Origin: DASVRZ01 sp038230215
Lineage (GTDB): Bacteria; Verrucomicrobiota; Verrucomicrobiia; Chthoniobacterales; DASVRZ01
DNA length: 64,000 nt
Assembly: GCA_038230215.1 (NCBI GenBank)
Contig: JBBRNR010000002.1
Coordinates: 248,001-312,000, forward strand
Reading direction: 5' to 3'
In this document: positions 44,449 to 52,045 of the stretch, one piece after another
How the letters are laid out: the number at the start of each line of letters is the position of its first letter
How positions within the stretch are numbered: the first letter of the stretch is position 1
Made by a program: the position numbers and the translations under genes
Notes under the pieces: model-generated
What the model was told of the DNA's origin: nothing
What the model saw: only the letters and a program-made list of their open reading frames with translations
The model's database searches: none

Positions 44449-44628
44449 CTATTTGTTAAACACCTTCTTGATGTCGCCGATTTTGCTCTGCACGGCACCG
44501 CTGGCTTTATCGACTTTGCCTTTGGCTTCCAGCTTGGGATTATCCGTCACCTTACCGACGGCTTCCTTAATCGTTCCGGTTACTTTTTTGGTGGTTCCTT
44601 CTACTTTATCGTCATCGCTGGTTTTCAT
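44449..44628 (-). CDS. CsbD-family stress protein
   Basis: 59 residues from ATG 44628, too short for a default gene-length cutoff. Translation has the CsbD pattern of repeated K-V/A-x-G-x2-K-E-A/x-G-K: KVEGTTKKVTGTIKEAVGKV, LEAKGKVDKASGAVQSKIGD and a KKVFNK end. CsbD-like proteins are abundant general-stress proteins of unknown mechanism. A ggaac box lies upstream of the ATG as ribosome-binding site. Confidence 0.9.
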   Translation of the reverse strand: MKTSDDDKVEGTTKKVTGTIKEAVGKVTDNPKLEAKGKVDKASGAVQSKIGDIKKVFNK

Positions 44629-44774
44629 ATTTTAGTTCCTTTGTTGTTTGTAAATCGTTGGCGATAAACAGCTAGGACGTAACTAGTTTTTTGATGCTTC
44701 GATTGCCGATTCGATCCAGCATCTCTGGTCCTAAATACATTCGTCCACCTTCACGCCCGCGATGGATGGTTACC

Positions 44775-45317
44775 ATGTGCACCATTCTTAATAAACTTCC
44801 CGTGTTTCTGAGCAGTCTGGCCCTCCTCAACGGCTTCGCCAGCGCTCCCCTCGCCCTCTTTGAAAATCAGAAACCTCTCCTCGATCCCGTAAATTTCTTC
44901 GCCGGACACACCCATTCCTGGGGCCTCTTCGAAACGCGTTCCGGCCAGCCGAAGGAACTTCTCACCACCACGACCGACGGAAAACTCATCGACGGCGTGC
45001 TCCACTTCGAGCAAGACCTCGTCTTTGGCAGCGGTAAAAAACAACATCGCTCGTGGCTCATCCGGCGCGTTGATGCCAGCCATTACACTGCGACTGGCAC
45101 GGGAATCATCGGCACCGCGCACGGCGTCACCTCAGGAAATGCCTTCCACCTCACCTTCACCATCGACGCCTTCCCTGGCAACCCTCTCGGCCACCTCCAA
45201 ATGTCGCAATGGATGTATCTGCAACCCGACGGCGTTACCCTCATCAACCGCGACAGCCTCACCAAAGTCGGCGTCACCGTCGCCTACATCTCCGAGCACT
45301 TCCAAAAAGACCGCTAG
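44775..45317 (+). CDS. DUF3833-like exported protein
   Basis: About 180 residues. ATG 44775 (or 44766) precedes a hydrophobic stretch LPVFLSSLALLNGFASAPL suitable as a signal peptide. The mature part matches the DUF3833 pattern: DPVNFFAGHTHSWGLFETRSGQ, TTDGKLIDGVLHFEQDLVF, HRSWLIRRVDASHYTATGTG, and INRDSLTKVGVTVAYISEHF at the end. The usual lipobox cysteine is not seen. Function unknown; family proteins are predicted periplasmic lipocalin-like barrels. Confidence 0.75.
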   Translation: MCTILNKLPVFLSSLALLNGFASAPLALFENQKPLLDPVNFFAGHTHSWGLFETRSGQPKELLTTTTDGKLIDGVLHFEQDLVFGSGKKQHRSWLIRRVDASHYTATGTGIIGTAHGVTSGNAFHLTFTIDAFPGNPLGHLQMSQWMYLQPDGVTLINRDSLTKVGVTVAYISEHFQKDR

Positions 45318-45387
45318 GACTGAATGGCACTAAGTTAAGGAGATCGCGGCGTTGGCTTCTGGGGAGCGCCGTGCCGCTGGCCTGCTG

Positions 45388-45408
45388 TTTTTGGCGGCTC
45401 GCCAAAAA
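45388..45408. terminator. Symmetric hairpin after the DUF3833-like gene
   Basis: TTTTTGGCG-GCT-CGCCAAAAA: perfect 9-bp arms and a 3-nt loop, flanked by A and T runs, so it can end transcription from either side. It lies 70 bp after the DUF3833-like stop and begins the repeat-rich zone. It also resembles the REP-like hairpins downstream. Confidence 0.6.
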
Positions 45409-45487
45409 GCCGTTATTCATCGCGAAGCGCACTTTTACAGGGAGAAGTGTGGCAGTCGCCAGTGGAGACGTTGTTTTAGGCGAGCCG

Positions 45488-45586
45488 CGGGTTTATCCCG
45501 CCCTTTCAGGGCTAATGACGTTTTTATGAGGAACCCAGGGCGTTGCCCTGGGCTGGCGTATTTTGTGCCCCTTTGGCCAGCAGAGT
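45488..45586. repeat. Dispersed REP-like repeat, copy R1
   Basis: First of three near-identical copies in the same orientation (others at 46793 and 47548). Each carries a chain of short GC-rich hairpins: GCCCTTTCAGGGC, CCCAGGGCGTTGCCCTGGG and GGGCCTTTGGCCC (imperfect in this copy). This copy lacks the tail region of the other two. The surrounding 45318-46990 contains no convincing gene. Confidence 0.8.
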
Positions 45587-45740
45587 CCGACGAACCGGAG
45601 ATAGCTCCGCACCTTTTCTCTACTGGAGCAAATTGCCTCGCACCCTTTCTTTACAGAGGGAACGAGGGCAGGACATGAACCGCCTTAAAGCTCTGTCAAT
45701 TATTGCCCTGACCACTAAAGAGGGCGTCGCAAAAGTCAGT

Positions 45741-45814
45741 TGTAGCGTCGAGCCTGTGGCTCGATGGGCTTGGTGGCAGAGGGATTTCTTTCGAGCCCTA
45801 GGCTCGACGCTACA
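45741..45814. mobile_element. REPIN-like paired palindromes
   Basis: 74-bp element with perfect 14-bp terminal inverted repeats TGTAGCGTCGAGCC and GGCTCGACGCTACA. Each end also holds its own small hairpin (GAGCCTGTGGCTC at the left, CGAGCCCTAGGCTCG at the right). Two REP palindromes in inverted order make the structure known as a REPIN, mobilised in trans by RAYT (REP-associated tyrosine) transposases. No RAYT gene is in the window. Confidence 0.75.
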
Positions 45815-45866
45815 AACCCATCCAGGATGCAAACGGTTCATGCACGACTTTTTAGACGCCTTTCTG

Positions 45867-46020
45867 AGAGGGCGTCGCAGAAGTCAGACTTGGTGGATTG
45901 CCAAGGGGTGGACGCGGTGCCCTCGCCGCGTTTTTTTAACTTAAATGGCGCCTTCACCGCTCCATTTCTCAGAGATGCAGCGAGGCGCAGCATCCACCAA
46001 GCACTTTTACTACGCCCTCT
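45867..46020. mobile_element. MITE-like element with 30-bp imperfect inverted ends
   Basis: The left end AGAGGGCGTCGCAGAAGTCA continues to CTTGGTGGATTG. The right end, read on the minus strand, is AGAGGGCGTAGTAAAAGTGC continuing TTGGTGGATG. The arms match over about 30 bp with one 3-bp gap. The 154-bp interior has no coding capacity. A further copy of the left end, AGAGGGCGTCGCAAAAGTCA, lies at 45719-45738 directly before the REPIN. No clear target-site duplication seen. Confidence 0.6.
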
Positions 46021-46060
46021 AACTCTCTACAAACCGGACGGAACTCAATGCAAACTGACC

Positions 46061-46292
46061 TCCCCAAAATGGCTGAGGTCTCGCCCAAAATGATTCAGGG
46101 GCCGCCCCGAATGATTCAGGGGCAGAATTTTCTCTCTCGGGGGCGGAACTGGATGAAATGGGGGCGGAATTTTGTCTATCGGGGGCGGAACTCCATGGAC
46201 AAGGGGGCGCCCCAAGTCATTTTGGGCTGGCCCTAAATCATTCTGGGGGCGCCCAGAATTATTCAGGGGAGGCACTGAAGAGGATTGGGGAG
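46061..46292. repeat. Array C: eleven 21-bp palindromic repeats
   Basis: Units start at 46061, 46082, 46103, 46124, 46145, 46166, 46187 (22 bp), 46209, 46230, 46251 and 46272. Typical units are near-perfect palindromes, for example GCCCCGAATGATTCAGGGGC, with CCC at one end, AATnATT in the centre and GGGG at the other. Middle units keep only the right half (ggaactggatgaaatGGGGGC). Heptapeptide-periodic open frames cross it on both strands but look non-coding. No gene lies within 700 bp on either side except repeats. Confidence 0.85.
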
Positions 46293-46431
46293 GTGGAAAA
46301 CGGAGTTTTTCGGGAAAAAATCGGTCCGATTCCGGTTCCGTCCCTCCTCGTTCCCGAGTTTGCCCTTCCCTCGCGCCCTTCTTGCCTTGTTCCCATAGCT
46401 TGGCTACTACAGTGCGACCTGCCTGCACACG

Positions 46432-46605
46432 CCCCTCTGACTCCAAGCCGCCGACTGCCAACCCAGTCGCCCAGAGGCAGTGCAACTGCCGAGACATTCC
46501 GGCTCCGTCGGAGCCTGATATCTATAGAAACCACGCCACATACCTCAGCTCCAGCGGAGCGACATATCCGTTCGCCAAGATGCCGCTCCAGCGGAGCTAA
46601 TTTTC
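46432..46605. repeat. Tail copy R4 plus GCTCC hairpins
   Basis: 46440-46490 repeats the tail of R2 and R3 (CCGACTGCCAACCCAG and GGCAGTGCAACTGCC). It is followed by three short hairpins: GGCTCCGTCGGAGCC, then two copies of GCTCCAGCGGAGC. These are REP-type palindromes with 3-nt loops. No gene is recognisable between here and 46793. Confidence 0.65.
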
Positions 46606-46792
46606 GTTCCGGTGCGCGTTGCTATAAATAGGCCGACCCGCTGGGTCTAAAATCCATGCTTCAAAGAGGAGCACAGGACATGTCTGTCTCCTGCACCAAC
46701 GGTGCAAACATGCCAGCCCAGAGCAACGCCTTGGGAAAAACCCGTCCCGTGCGACCAAGCCCTGAAGGGGCGCCCCAAATGAAGCGTGATGG

Positions 46793-46984
46793 GGTTTATC
46801 CCGCCCTTTCAGGGCTGATGACGTTTTTACGAGGAACCCAGGGCGTTGCCCTAGGCTGGCGTATTTTTGGGCCTTTGGCCCGCAGAGGCACCCGCCTCCC
46901 TCGTCCGCCCGGTTTTCCTCCAAGCCACCGATTGCCAACCCAGCCGCCCAGAGGCAGTGCAACTGCCAAGACAACCAAGTCCGG
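46793..46984. repeat. Dispersed REP-like repeat, copy R2 (with tail)
   Basis: Full copy of the repeat: GCCCTTTCAGGGC, CCCAGGGCGTTGCCCTAGG and GGGCCTTTGGCCC hairpins, then the tail GCAGAGGCACCCGCC to GGCAGTGCAACTGCC. It ends seven bases before the stop of the DUF2442 gene and is directly repeated by R3 on the other side of that gene pair. Confidence 0.82.
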
Positions 46985-46990
46985 TTACCT

Positions 46991-47245
46991 TTATTCGGCC
47001 TGAATTAGCGGAAGCTGGAAGTGGCCAGCTACGACTCCGCGGACGGTGAGGTCTTCGTCGAGTTCTTCCCAGCGGAGGGCGTAGCCATTGAGTTCGATTT
47101 GCACGCGGGCGAGTTGCTTGTCGCTGGCTTGGGAGAGGATGCGGAAACGGTCTGCGGGGAAACCGACGATGCGGCCATCGTGGAGCTCCAGATAGATGGT
47201 GCGGTCCACGGTCGAGGCATTAAGGGCGACGGGTTCAATGGTCAT
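46991..47245 (-). CDS. DUF2442-family protein
   Basis: 84 residues from ATG 47245. The pattern YLELHDGRIVGFPADRFRIL followed by WEELDEDLTVRGVVAGH is that of DUF2442, small proteins often encoded next to DUF4160 or other short partners and suspected to be parts of toxin-antitoxin-like pairs. Here the partner is the 69-residue gene 37 bp upstream. The pair is bracketed by direct repeats R2 and R3. Confidence 0.85.
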   Translation of the reverse strand: MTIEPVALNASTVDRTIYLELHDGRIVGFPADRFRILSQASDKQLARVQIELNGYALRWEELDEDLTVRGVVAGHFQLPLIQAE

Positions 47246-47282
47246 ATTGATACCGCACATATTTTTTGTAATGAATACTGGT

Positions 47283-47492
47283 TTATTGGTGGAGTGCCTT
47301 ATGGGAAATCCGGCGGATGTGCTGGTAGCTAATGAGATCGACATAGCCTTTGTCGTCCTCGATGACCAAAACGTTTTTGCCGAGGAGAACATGATCTGGC
47401 GTGGGGATGGAGTACGCCACATCCTCGGCCACATCCACGCTGAAAGCTTCAAATGGGACCGCGTGAAGCAGTTTTTGAATTTGTTCTCTCAT
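47283..47492 (-). CDS. Small uncharacterised partner of DUF2442 gene
   Basis: 69 residues from ATG 47492. Sequence starts REQIQKLLHAVPFEAFSV and continues TPDHVLLGKNVLVIEDDKGYVDLISYQHI. From memory, 70-residue proteins of the form M-R-E-x-L-x2-L-L-x-A-x-P-F-x-P-F are common in Planctomycetes and Verrucomicrobia and have no known function. Immediately upstream of and in the same direction as the DUF2442 gene. Confidence 0.75.
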   Translation of the reverse strand: MREQIQKLLHAVPFEAFSVDVAEDVAYSIPTPDHVLLGKNVLVIEDDKGYVDLISYQHIRRISHKALHQ

Positions 47493-47547
47493 GATTTGGA
47501 TAGTAGCAGGGGCGGGACGTTGCGGCAACCTCCTTGCGGGCGACGAT

Positions 47548-47706
47548 GGGGGTTATCCCGCCCTTTCAGGGCTGATGATGTTTTTACGAGGAACCCAGGG
47601 CGTTGCCCTGGGCTGGCGTATTTTTGGGCCTTTGGCCCGCAGAGGCACCCGCGTCCCTCGTCCGCCCCGTTTCCTCCAAGCCGCCGACTGCCAACCCAGC
47701 CGCCCA
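47548..47706. repeat. Dispersed REP-like repeat, copy R3 (with tail)
   Basis: Nearly identical to R2 over its first 120 bp and in the same orientation; the tail diverges after CCCAGCCGCCC. Contains GCCCTTTCAGGGC, CCCAGGGCGTTGCCCTGGG and GGGCCTTTGGCCC. Lies upstream of the 69-aa gene, so R2 and R3 flank the gene pair as direct repeats. Confidence 0.82.
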
Positions 47707-47822
47707 AAAACAGAGTAGCGCAAAAGAAACAACGGAGAATATCAATATGAAAGGCACGGCCCCTTTTCCCCGGCCACTGGCACCCTCTCGGAAAACTCTG
47801 GCACCCCACAGCCAAAATTCCC

Positions 47823-48029
47823 CTACAAACCGCGAAATTCGTTCTCGTCCAATCCGGCTTGCTTCAAAATGGATCGAAAAGTGCCATTCGGAACGTCACC
47901 GGTATGCATGGGCAGATAAGTTTGCCTGCCGTCGGCGTGTTTCAGAACCACATGCGACCCGCTTTGTCGCCGGATCTGGAAACCCGCTTTTTGCAAACGC
48001 CGCAGGACTTCCTTCGCTTTGTAAGGCAT
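47823..48029 (-). CDS. hicA: HicA-type mRNA interferase toxin
   Basis: 68 residues with the double-stranded-RNA-binding-like HicA fold: KEVLRRLQKAGFQIRRQSGSH, where the conserved active histidine is in GSHVVLKH, then THxGDVPxGT-type segment HTGDVPNGTFRSILKQAGL. HicA cleaves mRNA and tmRNA and is inhibited by HicB. Its start overlaps the hicB-like stop by one base. Confidence 0.92.
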   Translation of the reverse strand: MPYKAKEVLRRLQKAGFQIRRQSGSHVVLKHADGRQTYLPMHTGDVPNGTFRSILKQAGLDENEFRGL

Positions 48030-48256
48030 CAGTTAACCTCGACCGTGGCCAGAATGGACTCACTGGGTGCTTTTGGAGAATTTCCACTAGCCCGCAACTC
48101 CTCCACCCACAACCCGATCAAGTCTTTCGCCGAAGCGATAGCCCCCTCGATCCCCGCCCCATGCGTGGTAATCCCCAGCGTGGGAACATGCGCATAATAG
48201 AAACCCGGCATGTTTTCCGATTCTTCCACAGGCTCAATTAACACGCTGTAATTCAT
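48029..48256 (-). CDS. hicB: HicB-like antitoxin
   Basis: 75 residues with the partial RNase H-like HicB domain: YSVLIEPVEESENMPGFYYAHVP split by the usual loop, LGITTHGAGIEGAIASAKDLIGLWVEEL. There is no C-terminal DNA-binding region, so autoregulation by this protein alone is doubtful. Encoded upstream of hicA, the order seen in many short HicBA systems. Confidence 0.88.
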   Translation of the reverse strand: MNYSVLIEPVEESENMPGFYYAHVPTLGITTHGAGIEGAIASAKDLIGLWVEELRASGNSPKAPSESILATVEVN

Positions 48257-48366
48257 GGGAAAATGTTACGTCGCAAATGAGGGCTGTCGAGTTCGGAAAG
48301 GAATCGACAAATACTATGCAACTACCGAAACAAGCGTCCCGAGGTGCAACTGAGAACGAGGGAATG

Positions 48367-49071
48367 CTATCTCAAATGAAGGAACTGCGCGATTTCTGGG
48401 AGCTTATGAATACCTTCGGTCGCCGTAATTACGGTTATGATGATCTTCCCCAGTTCTTGCACCCGCTCGGTGATGGGTTTCAAATCTTCGCCAAACTTTC
48501 TTGATACGATGCCTGCCTCTCCTATGAAGCCCCAAAATCGATCAATATCACTAGTTTTAAGATGCAGTTCATTTTGCATCGCCTCAAGACGGCGTAAGAG
48601 ACGCCTTTTATGATCCTCAGCAATTAAGTTACTTGCGGTGATCATACTCCGAAGTTCGCTAATCAAAACTTGAATGCGAGCATAGTCGTCTTGGGAAAAT
48701 TCATAGAATGAGATTCCTCCAAAAAGGTTCTTGTATTCATCAGTCTTAACTTCGAAGTGGTTAGAAGCATCACGCTCGCGAGCTCGTTGCCCATAGTTCG
48801 ACGAAAGGGTATTAAAAAAACCTTCAATATTCTGGACATTTTGCGCCAAGTTGGCCGTGGGAGTTGGAAAATTTTGATTAAAACCAATACCTTTGTGTTC
48901 AGAGAAGGCCTTGACAACCGCCAGGCATTCCATGTGTTCAGAATGCGCGGCAACTGCAGGGTGGTTAATATTACTTTTCTTAAAAGCGGTATATTCACGA
49001 CAAATCGCGTTTACTGCATCAACCTCATCGGAAGGCAAATTCAATAGGAACTCTCTCTTAAATTGGTTCAT
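48367..49071 (-). CDS. Uncharacterised 234-aa protein, AT-rich, accessory
   Basis: No signal peptide or membrane helix. N-terminal half is charged and helical (REFLLNLPSDEVDAVN, ECLAVVKAFSEHKGIG). The C-terminal half has a long helical hairpin EDHKRRLLRRLEAMQNELHL then DIDRFWGFIGEAGIVSRKFG and EDLKPITERVQELGKII. From memory this C-terminal pattern recurs in uncharacterised proteins from mobile and defence regions; I cannot verify it. Codons are clearly more AT-rich than in neighbouring genes, which suggests recent acquisition. It lies between HicBA and nrdA. The 110 bp before hicB and this gene's end hold only short spurious frames. Confidence 0.7.
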   Translation of the reverse strand: MNQFKREFLLNLPSDEVDAVNAICREYTAFKKSNINHPAVAAHSEHMECLAVVKAFSEHKGIGFNQNFPTPTANLAQNVQNIEGFFNTLSSNYGQRARERDASNHFEVKTDEYKNLFGGISFYEFSQDDYARIQVLISELRSMITASNLIAEDHKRRLLRRLEAMQNELHLKTSDIDRFWGFIGEAGIVSRKFGEDLKPITERVQELGKIIITVITATEGIHKLPEIAQFLHLR

Positions 49072-49135
49072 TTAGATCTTATTACTCTTGATCAAGCTAA
49101 GGATTGGTAATTCTCAAGTGGTTGTTGACTAGATA

Positions 49136-51997
49136 CTACTGGCAGCTTTCGCAGGTGCCGCCGTTTTTCATGGCTTCGATGCTGCAGGCTAGTCTCTCGG
49201 CTTCGGTGACTTCGGGTTTTGCAGTCGAGTTAGAGGCAACTGTGGCGGGGCGGCGGTCGCGACTGGCGCTGTCGATGGTGCTCTTGTTTAAGGTGCGGAG
49301 GTAGTAGGTGGTTTTTAGGCCGCGCTCCCAGGCTTCGCGATACATGAAGCTGGCGGCGCGCGCGTCGGGTTCGGCGAGCCAGAGGTTGGTGCTCTGGGCC
49401 TGGTCGATCCATTTTTGGCGGACGGCGGCGGCTTGCAGGATCCACGTCGGGGCGATCTCGAAGCTGGTTTTGTAGAGTTCGCGGAGTTCGAGCGGGATGC
49501 GTTCGATGCCTTGGACGCTGCCGTCGAAGTATTTGAGGTCGGCGAGCATTTCCTCGTCCCAGAGGCCGAGGGCTTGCAGGTCGCGCAAGAGGTGGTCGTT
49601 GGTGCGGATGAATTCGCCGCTCAAGTTGCTCTTGGTGTGGATGTGTTTGTAGGTGGGTTCGATGCAGGGGGTGCAGCCGAGGATGTTCGAGATGGTGGCG
49701 GTGGGGGCGATGGCGAGGCAGTTCGAGTTTCTCATGCCCTGAGTGCCAATTTTTTCCCGAAGCGAGTTCCAATCGAGTCTGCTTTTGCGATCTACGAGGA
49801 TGGGGGTGCCGCGCTCGGTTTCGAGGAGGTTGAGGGTGTCGAGGGGCATCATGCCGCGGCTCCATTTGGAACCGACGTAGCTGGGATATTGTCCGCGCTC
49901 GGCGGCGATATCGCTGGAGCCTTCGTAAGCGTAGTAGGCGATGGCTTCGAGGGCTTCGTCGTTGAAATCGACGGCGGCGAGGCTGTCGAAGGCGATGCGT
50001 TTCTCGTAGAGGGCGTCCTGCATTCCCATGATGCCGAGGCCGACGGGACGGTGACGGGTGTTGGAGTTTTGCGCGGCTTCGACGGGGTAGAAGTTGATGT
50101 CGATGACGTTGTCGAGCATGCGCATGAGGGTGCGGACGGTGGAGCGGAGTTTGTCGTGGTCGAGTGCGCCGTCCTCGCGGAGGTGGGCGGCGATGTTGAC
50201 GCTGGCGAGGTTGCAAACGGCGACTTCGTCGGACGAGGTGTTGAGCTCGATCTCGGTGCAGAGGTTCGAGTTATGGATGACGCCGGCGTGGTCCTGCGGG
50301 TTGCGGACGTTGGCGGGATCTTTCCAAGTCATCCATGGGTGGCCGGTCTCGAAGAGGGTTTCGAGCATGCGTTTCCAGAGGGCGAGGACGCGGACTTTGC
50401 GGCCCCAGAGTTTGCCTTCATCGACGAGTTTTTCGTATTGCTCGTAGCGTTCCTCGAAGGCGCGTCCGTAGATTTCGGGGAGATCGGAGACTTCGTTGGT
50501 GCGGAAGAGGGTCCAGGTGGCGTCTTTCGGAAGCTGGCCGTCGGAGATGGCTTTGAGGCGTTTCATGAAGACATCGGGAATCCAATGCGCGGTGTTCATG
50601 TTGTGGGTGCGGCGACGGTCGTCGCCGGTTTCTTTGCGGAGATCGAGGAAGTCCTCGATGTCGGCATGCCAGAGTTCCAGATACGAGCAAAGGGCGCCTG
50701 GGCGTTTGCCGCCTTGGTTGACCGCGATGGCGATGTCGTTGCTGACCTTCAGGAAGGGAATGACCCCGGAGCTTTCGCCGTTGGTGCCGTGAATGTGCGC
50801 TCCGCTGCCGCGAATGGCGGTCCAGGAGCAACCGAGTCCCCCAGCCCACTTGGAGAGATGGGAAAAGCGGCGCCAAGTTTCGGTGATGTCCTCGATGCAG
50901 TCGCCGCAATAGAGCAGGTAGCAACTGGAGAGCTGCGGGTGGACGGTGCCGGCGTTGAAAAGGGTCGGCGTGGACGAGCAGGCGCGGCGGGTTTTGTAGA
51001 TGCCGTAGAATTCGACGGCGCGGGCTTCGCGGTCGGATTCCTTAATGGAGAGGCCCATGGCGACGCGGAGCCAGAAGATTTGCGGAGCTTCGAGGCGGCG
51101 CTTTTTGTTGGAAACGCTATCGTGGGTGTGGATGAGGTAGCGGTCGTAAAGCGTCTGGATGCCGATGAAGTCGAATTGGAGATCGGCGAACGGATCGAGC
51201 GATTCGGCGAGGCGACGAAGGTCAAATTCGGCGAGACGCGGATCGAGGCGGCGCAATTCGATTCCAAGTGGAATGTATTTTAGAAACGCCTTGCGATGAG
51301 CTTCCTTGAGCGCCTGCAATCCGTCGGCCACACTCCAAGGCAGCGTTTCCTCATAGATATAGGCGAGCAAGATCCGGGCGGCAAAGAATCGGGCGTCGGC
51401 GTCGAGATCGAGGAGCGATTTGGCATTGAGAACGATGGTGTCGCGGCGTTCCTCGGCGGAAAGGTTGATCGAGGTGCTGCGCAGAAGACGTGCAACGAGG
51501 TCGTTTTCTTCCAAGGCGAGTTTCAGTCCAATGCGAGCGAATGAAATGCGGCTGCGGATGTCGGCAAGCTGCTCGCGGGTGGCGAGTTCCATCTGGCCGT
51601 CTTCATCGTCGAGCGTTGAGGAGTGCTGGCCGCGTTCTGCCGCGCGCGTGGCCCGATATTTGGCGTAAGTCAGCGCAACAAACGGATGGCCAATTTCGAC
51701 GAGAGTCTTTTCGACGAGGTCTTGGAGTTCCTCGATGTGGAGAAAGAGCGGACGTTCTTTGCGCATGCGAAATTCGATTTCCGCACGAACTTGACGCCCA
51801 AGAGATTCGTCCGCACCACTGGCGAGACAGGCGGCGGCGACCGCTTTTTCGATTTTATGGCCGAGCCAGGAAACAAGCCGGGCTTTGCCGGAGGTGTCGC
51901 CGGGCAGATCGCGGCGGATGACTTGTGGATAATCGGTCGAAAGAGCGTTTTCGGCGATGTCGTTGCTAAGGCTGAAGGATGCGGTGGTGGTGCTCAT
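49136..51997 (-). CDS. nrdA: Class I ribonucleotide reductase large subunit
   Basis: 953 residues. An ATP-cone (about residues 20-120, with HIEELQDLVEKTLVEIG) senses ATP/dATP. The catalytic domain shows the cysteine in PQLSSCYLLYCGD, the active-site loop NLCTEIELN with the thiyl-radical cysteine and glutamate, and the partner cysteine in VAVCNLASVN. The C-terminus ends in GGTCESCQ, the shuttle dithiol reduced by thioredoxin. It reduces ribonucleoside diphosphates. Last gene of nrdB-dcd-nrdA. Confidence 0.95.
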   Translation of the reverse strand: MSTTTASFSLSNDIAENALSTDYPQVIRRDLPGDTSGKARLVSWLGHKIEKAVAAACLASGADESLGRQVRAEIEFRMRKERPLFLHIEELQDLVEKTLVEIGHPFVALTYAKYRATRAAERGQHSSTLDDEDGQMELATREQLADIRSRISFARIGLKLALEENDLVARLLRSTSINLSAEERRDTIVLNAKSLLDLDADARFFAARILLAYIYEETLPWSVADGLQALKEAHRKAFLKYIPLGIELRRLDPRLAEFDLRRLAESLDPFADLQFDFIGIQTLYDRYLIHTHDSVSNKKRRLEAPQIFWLRVAMGLSIKESDREARAVEFYGIYKTRRACSSTPTLFNAGTVHPQLSSCYLLYCGDCIEDITETWRRFSHLSKWAGGLGCSWTAIRGSGAHIHGTNGESSGVIPFLKVSNDIAIAVNQGGKRPGALCSYLELWHADIEDFLDLRKETGDDRRRTHNMNTAHWIPDVFMKRLKAISDGQLPKDATWTLFRTNEVSDLPEIYGRAFEERYEQYEKLVDEGKLWGRKVRVLALWKRMLETLFETGHPWMTWKDPANVRNPQDHAGVIHNSNLCTEIELNTSSDEVAVCNLASVNIAAHLREDGALDHDKLRSTVRTLMRMLDNVIDINFYPVEAAQNSNTRHRPVGLGIMGMQDALYEKRIAFDSLAAVDFNDEALEAIAYYAYEGSSDIAAERGQYPSYVGSKWSRGMMPLDTLNLLETERGTPILVDRKSRLDWNSLREKIGTQGMRNSNCLAIAPTATISNILGCTPCIEPTYKHIHTKSNLSGEFIRTNDHLLRDLQALGLWDEEMLADLKYFDGSVQGIERIPLELRELYKTSFEIAPTWILQAAAVRQKWIDQAQSTNLWLAEPDARAASFMYREAWERGLKTTYYLRTLNKSTIDSASRDRRPATVASNSTAKPEVTEAERLACSIEAMKNGGTCESCQ

Positions 51998-52045
51998 AAG
52001 GCGGTCTGATTCGAGTTAGATTAATATAGGGGAACGGAACAAAAC

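Noticed and set aside
46045..46631. Open frames across array C
   Set aside because: Heptapeptide-periodic translations of the 21-bp repeat on both strands; no ribosome-binding site or natural ends.
48277..48504. 75-residue plus-strand frame between hicB and the orphan gene
   Set aside because: It overlaps the end of the 234-aa gene on the other strand, and has no recognised motif or good ribosome-binding site.
49230..51283. Large open frames opposite and alongside nrdA (328 aa and 622 aa)
   Set aside because: Shadows of the GC-rich nrdA reading frame; arginine/histidine-rich or glycine/valine/glutamate-rich products with no family pattern, while nrdA itself is fully supported.
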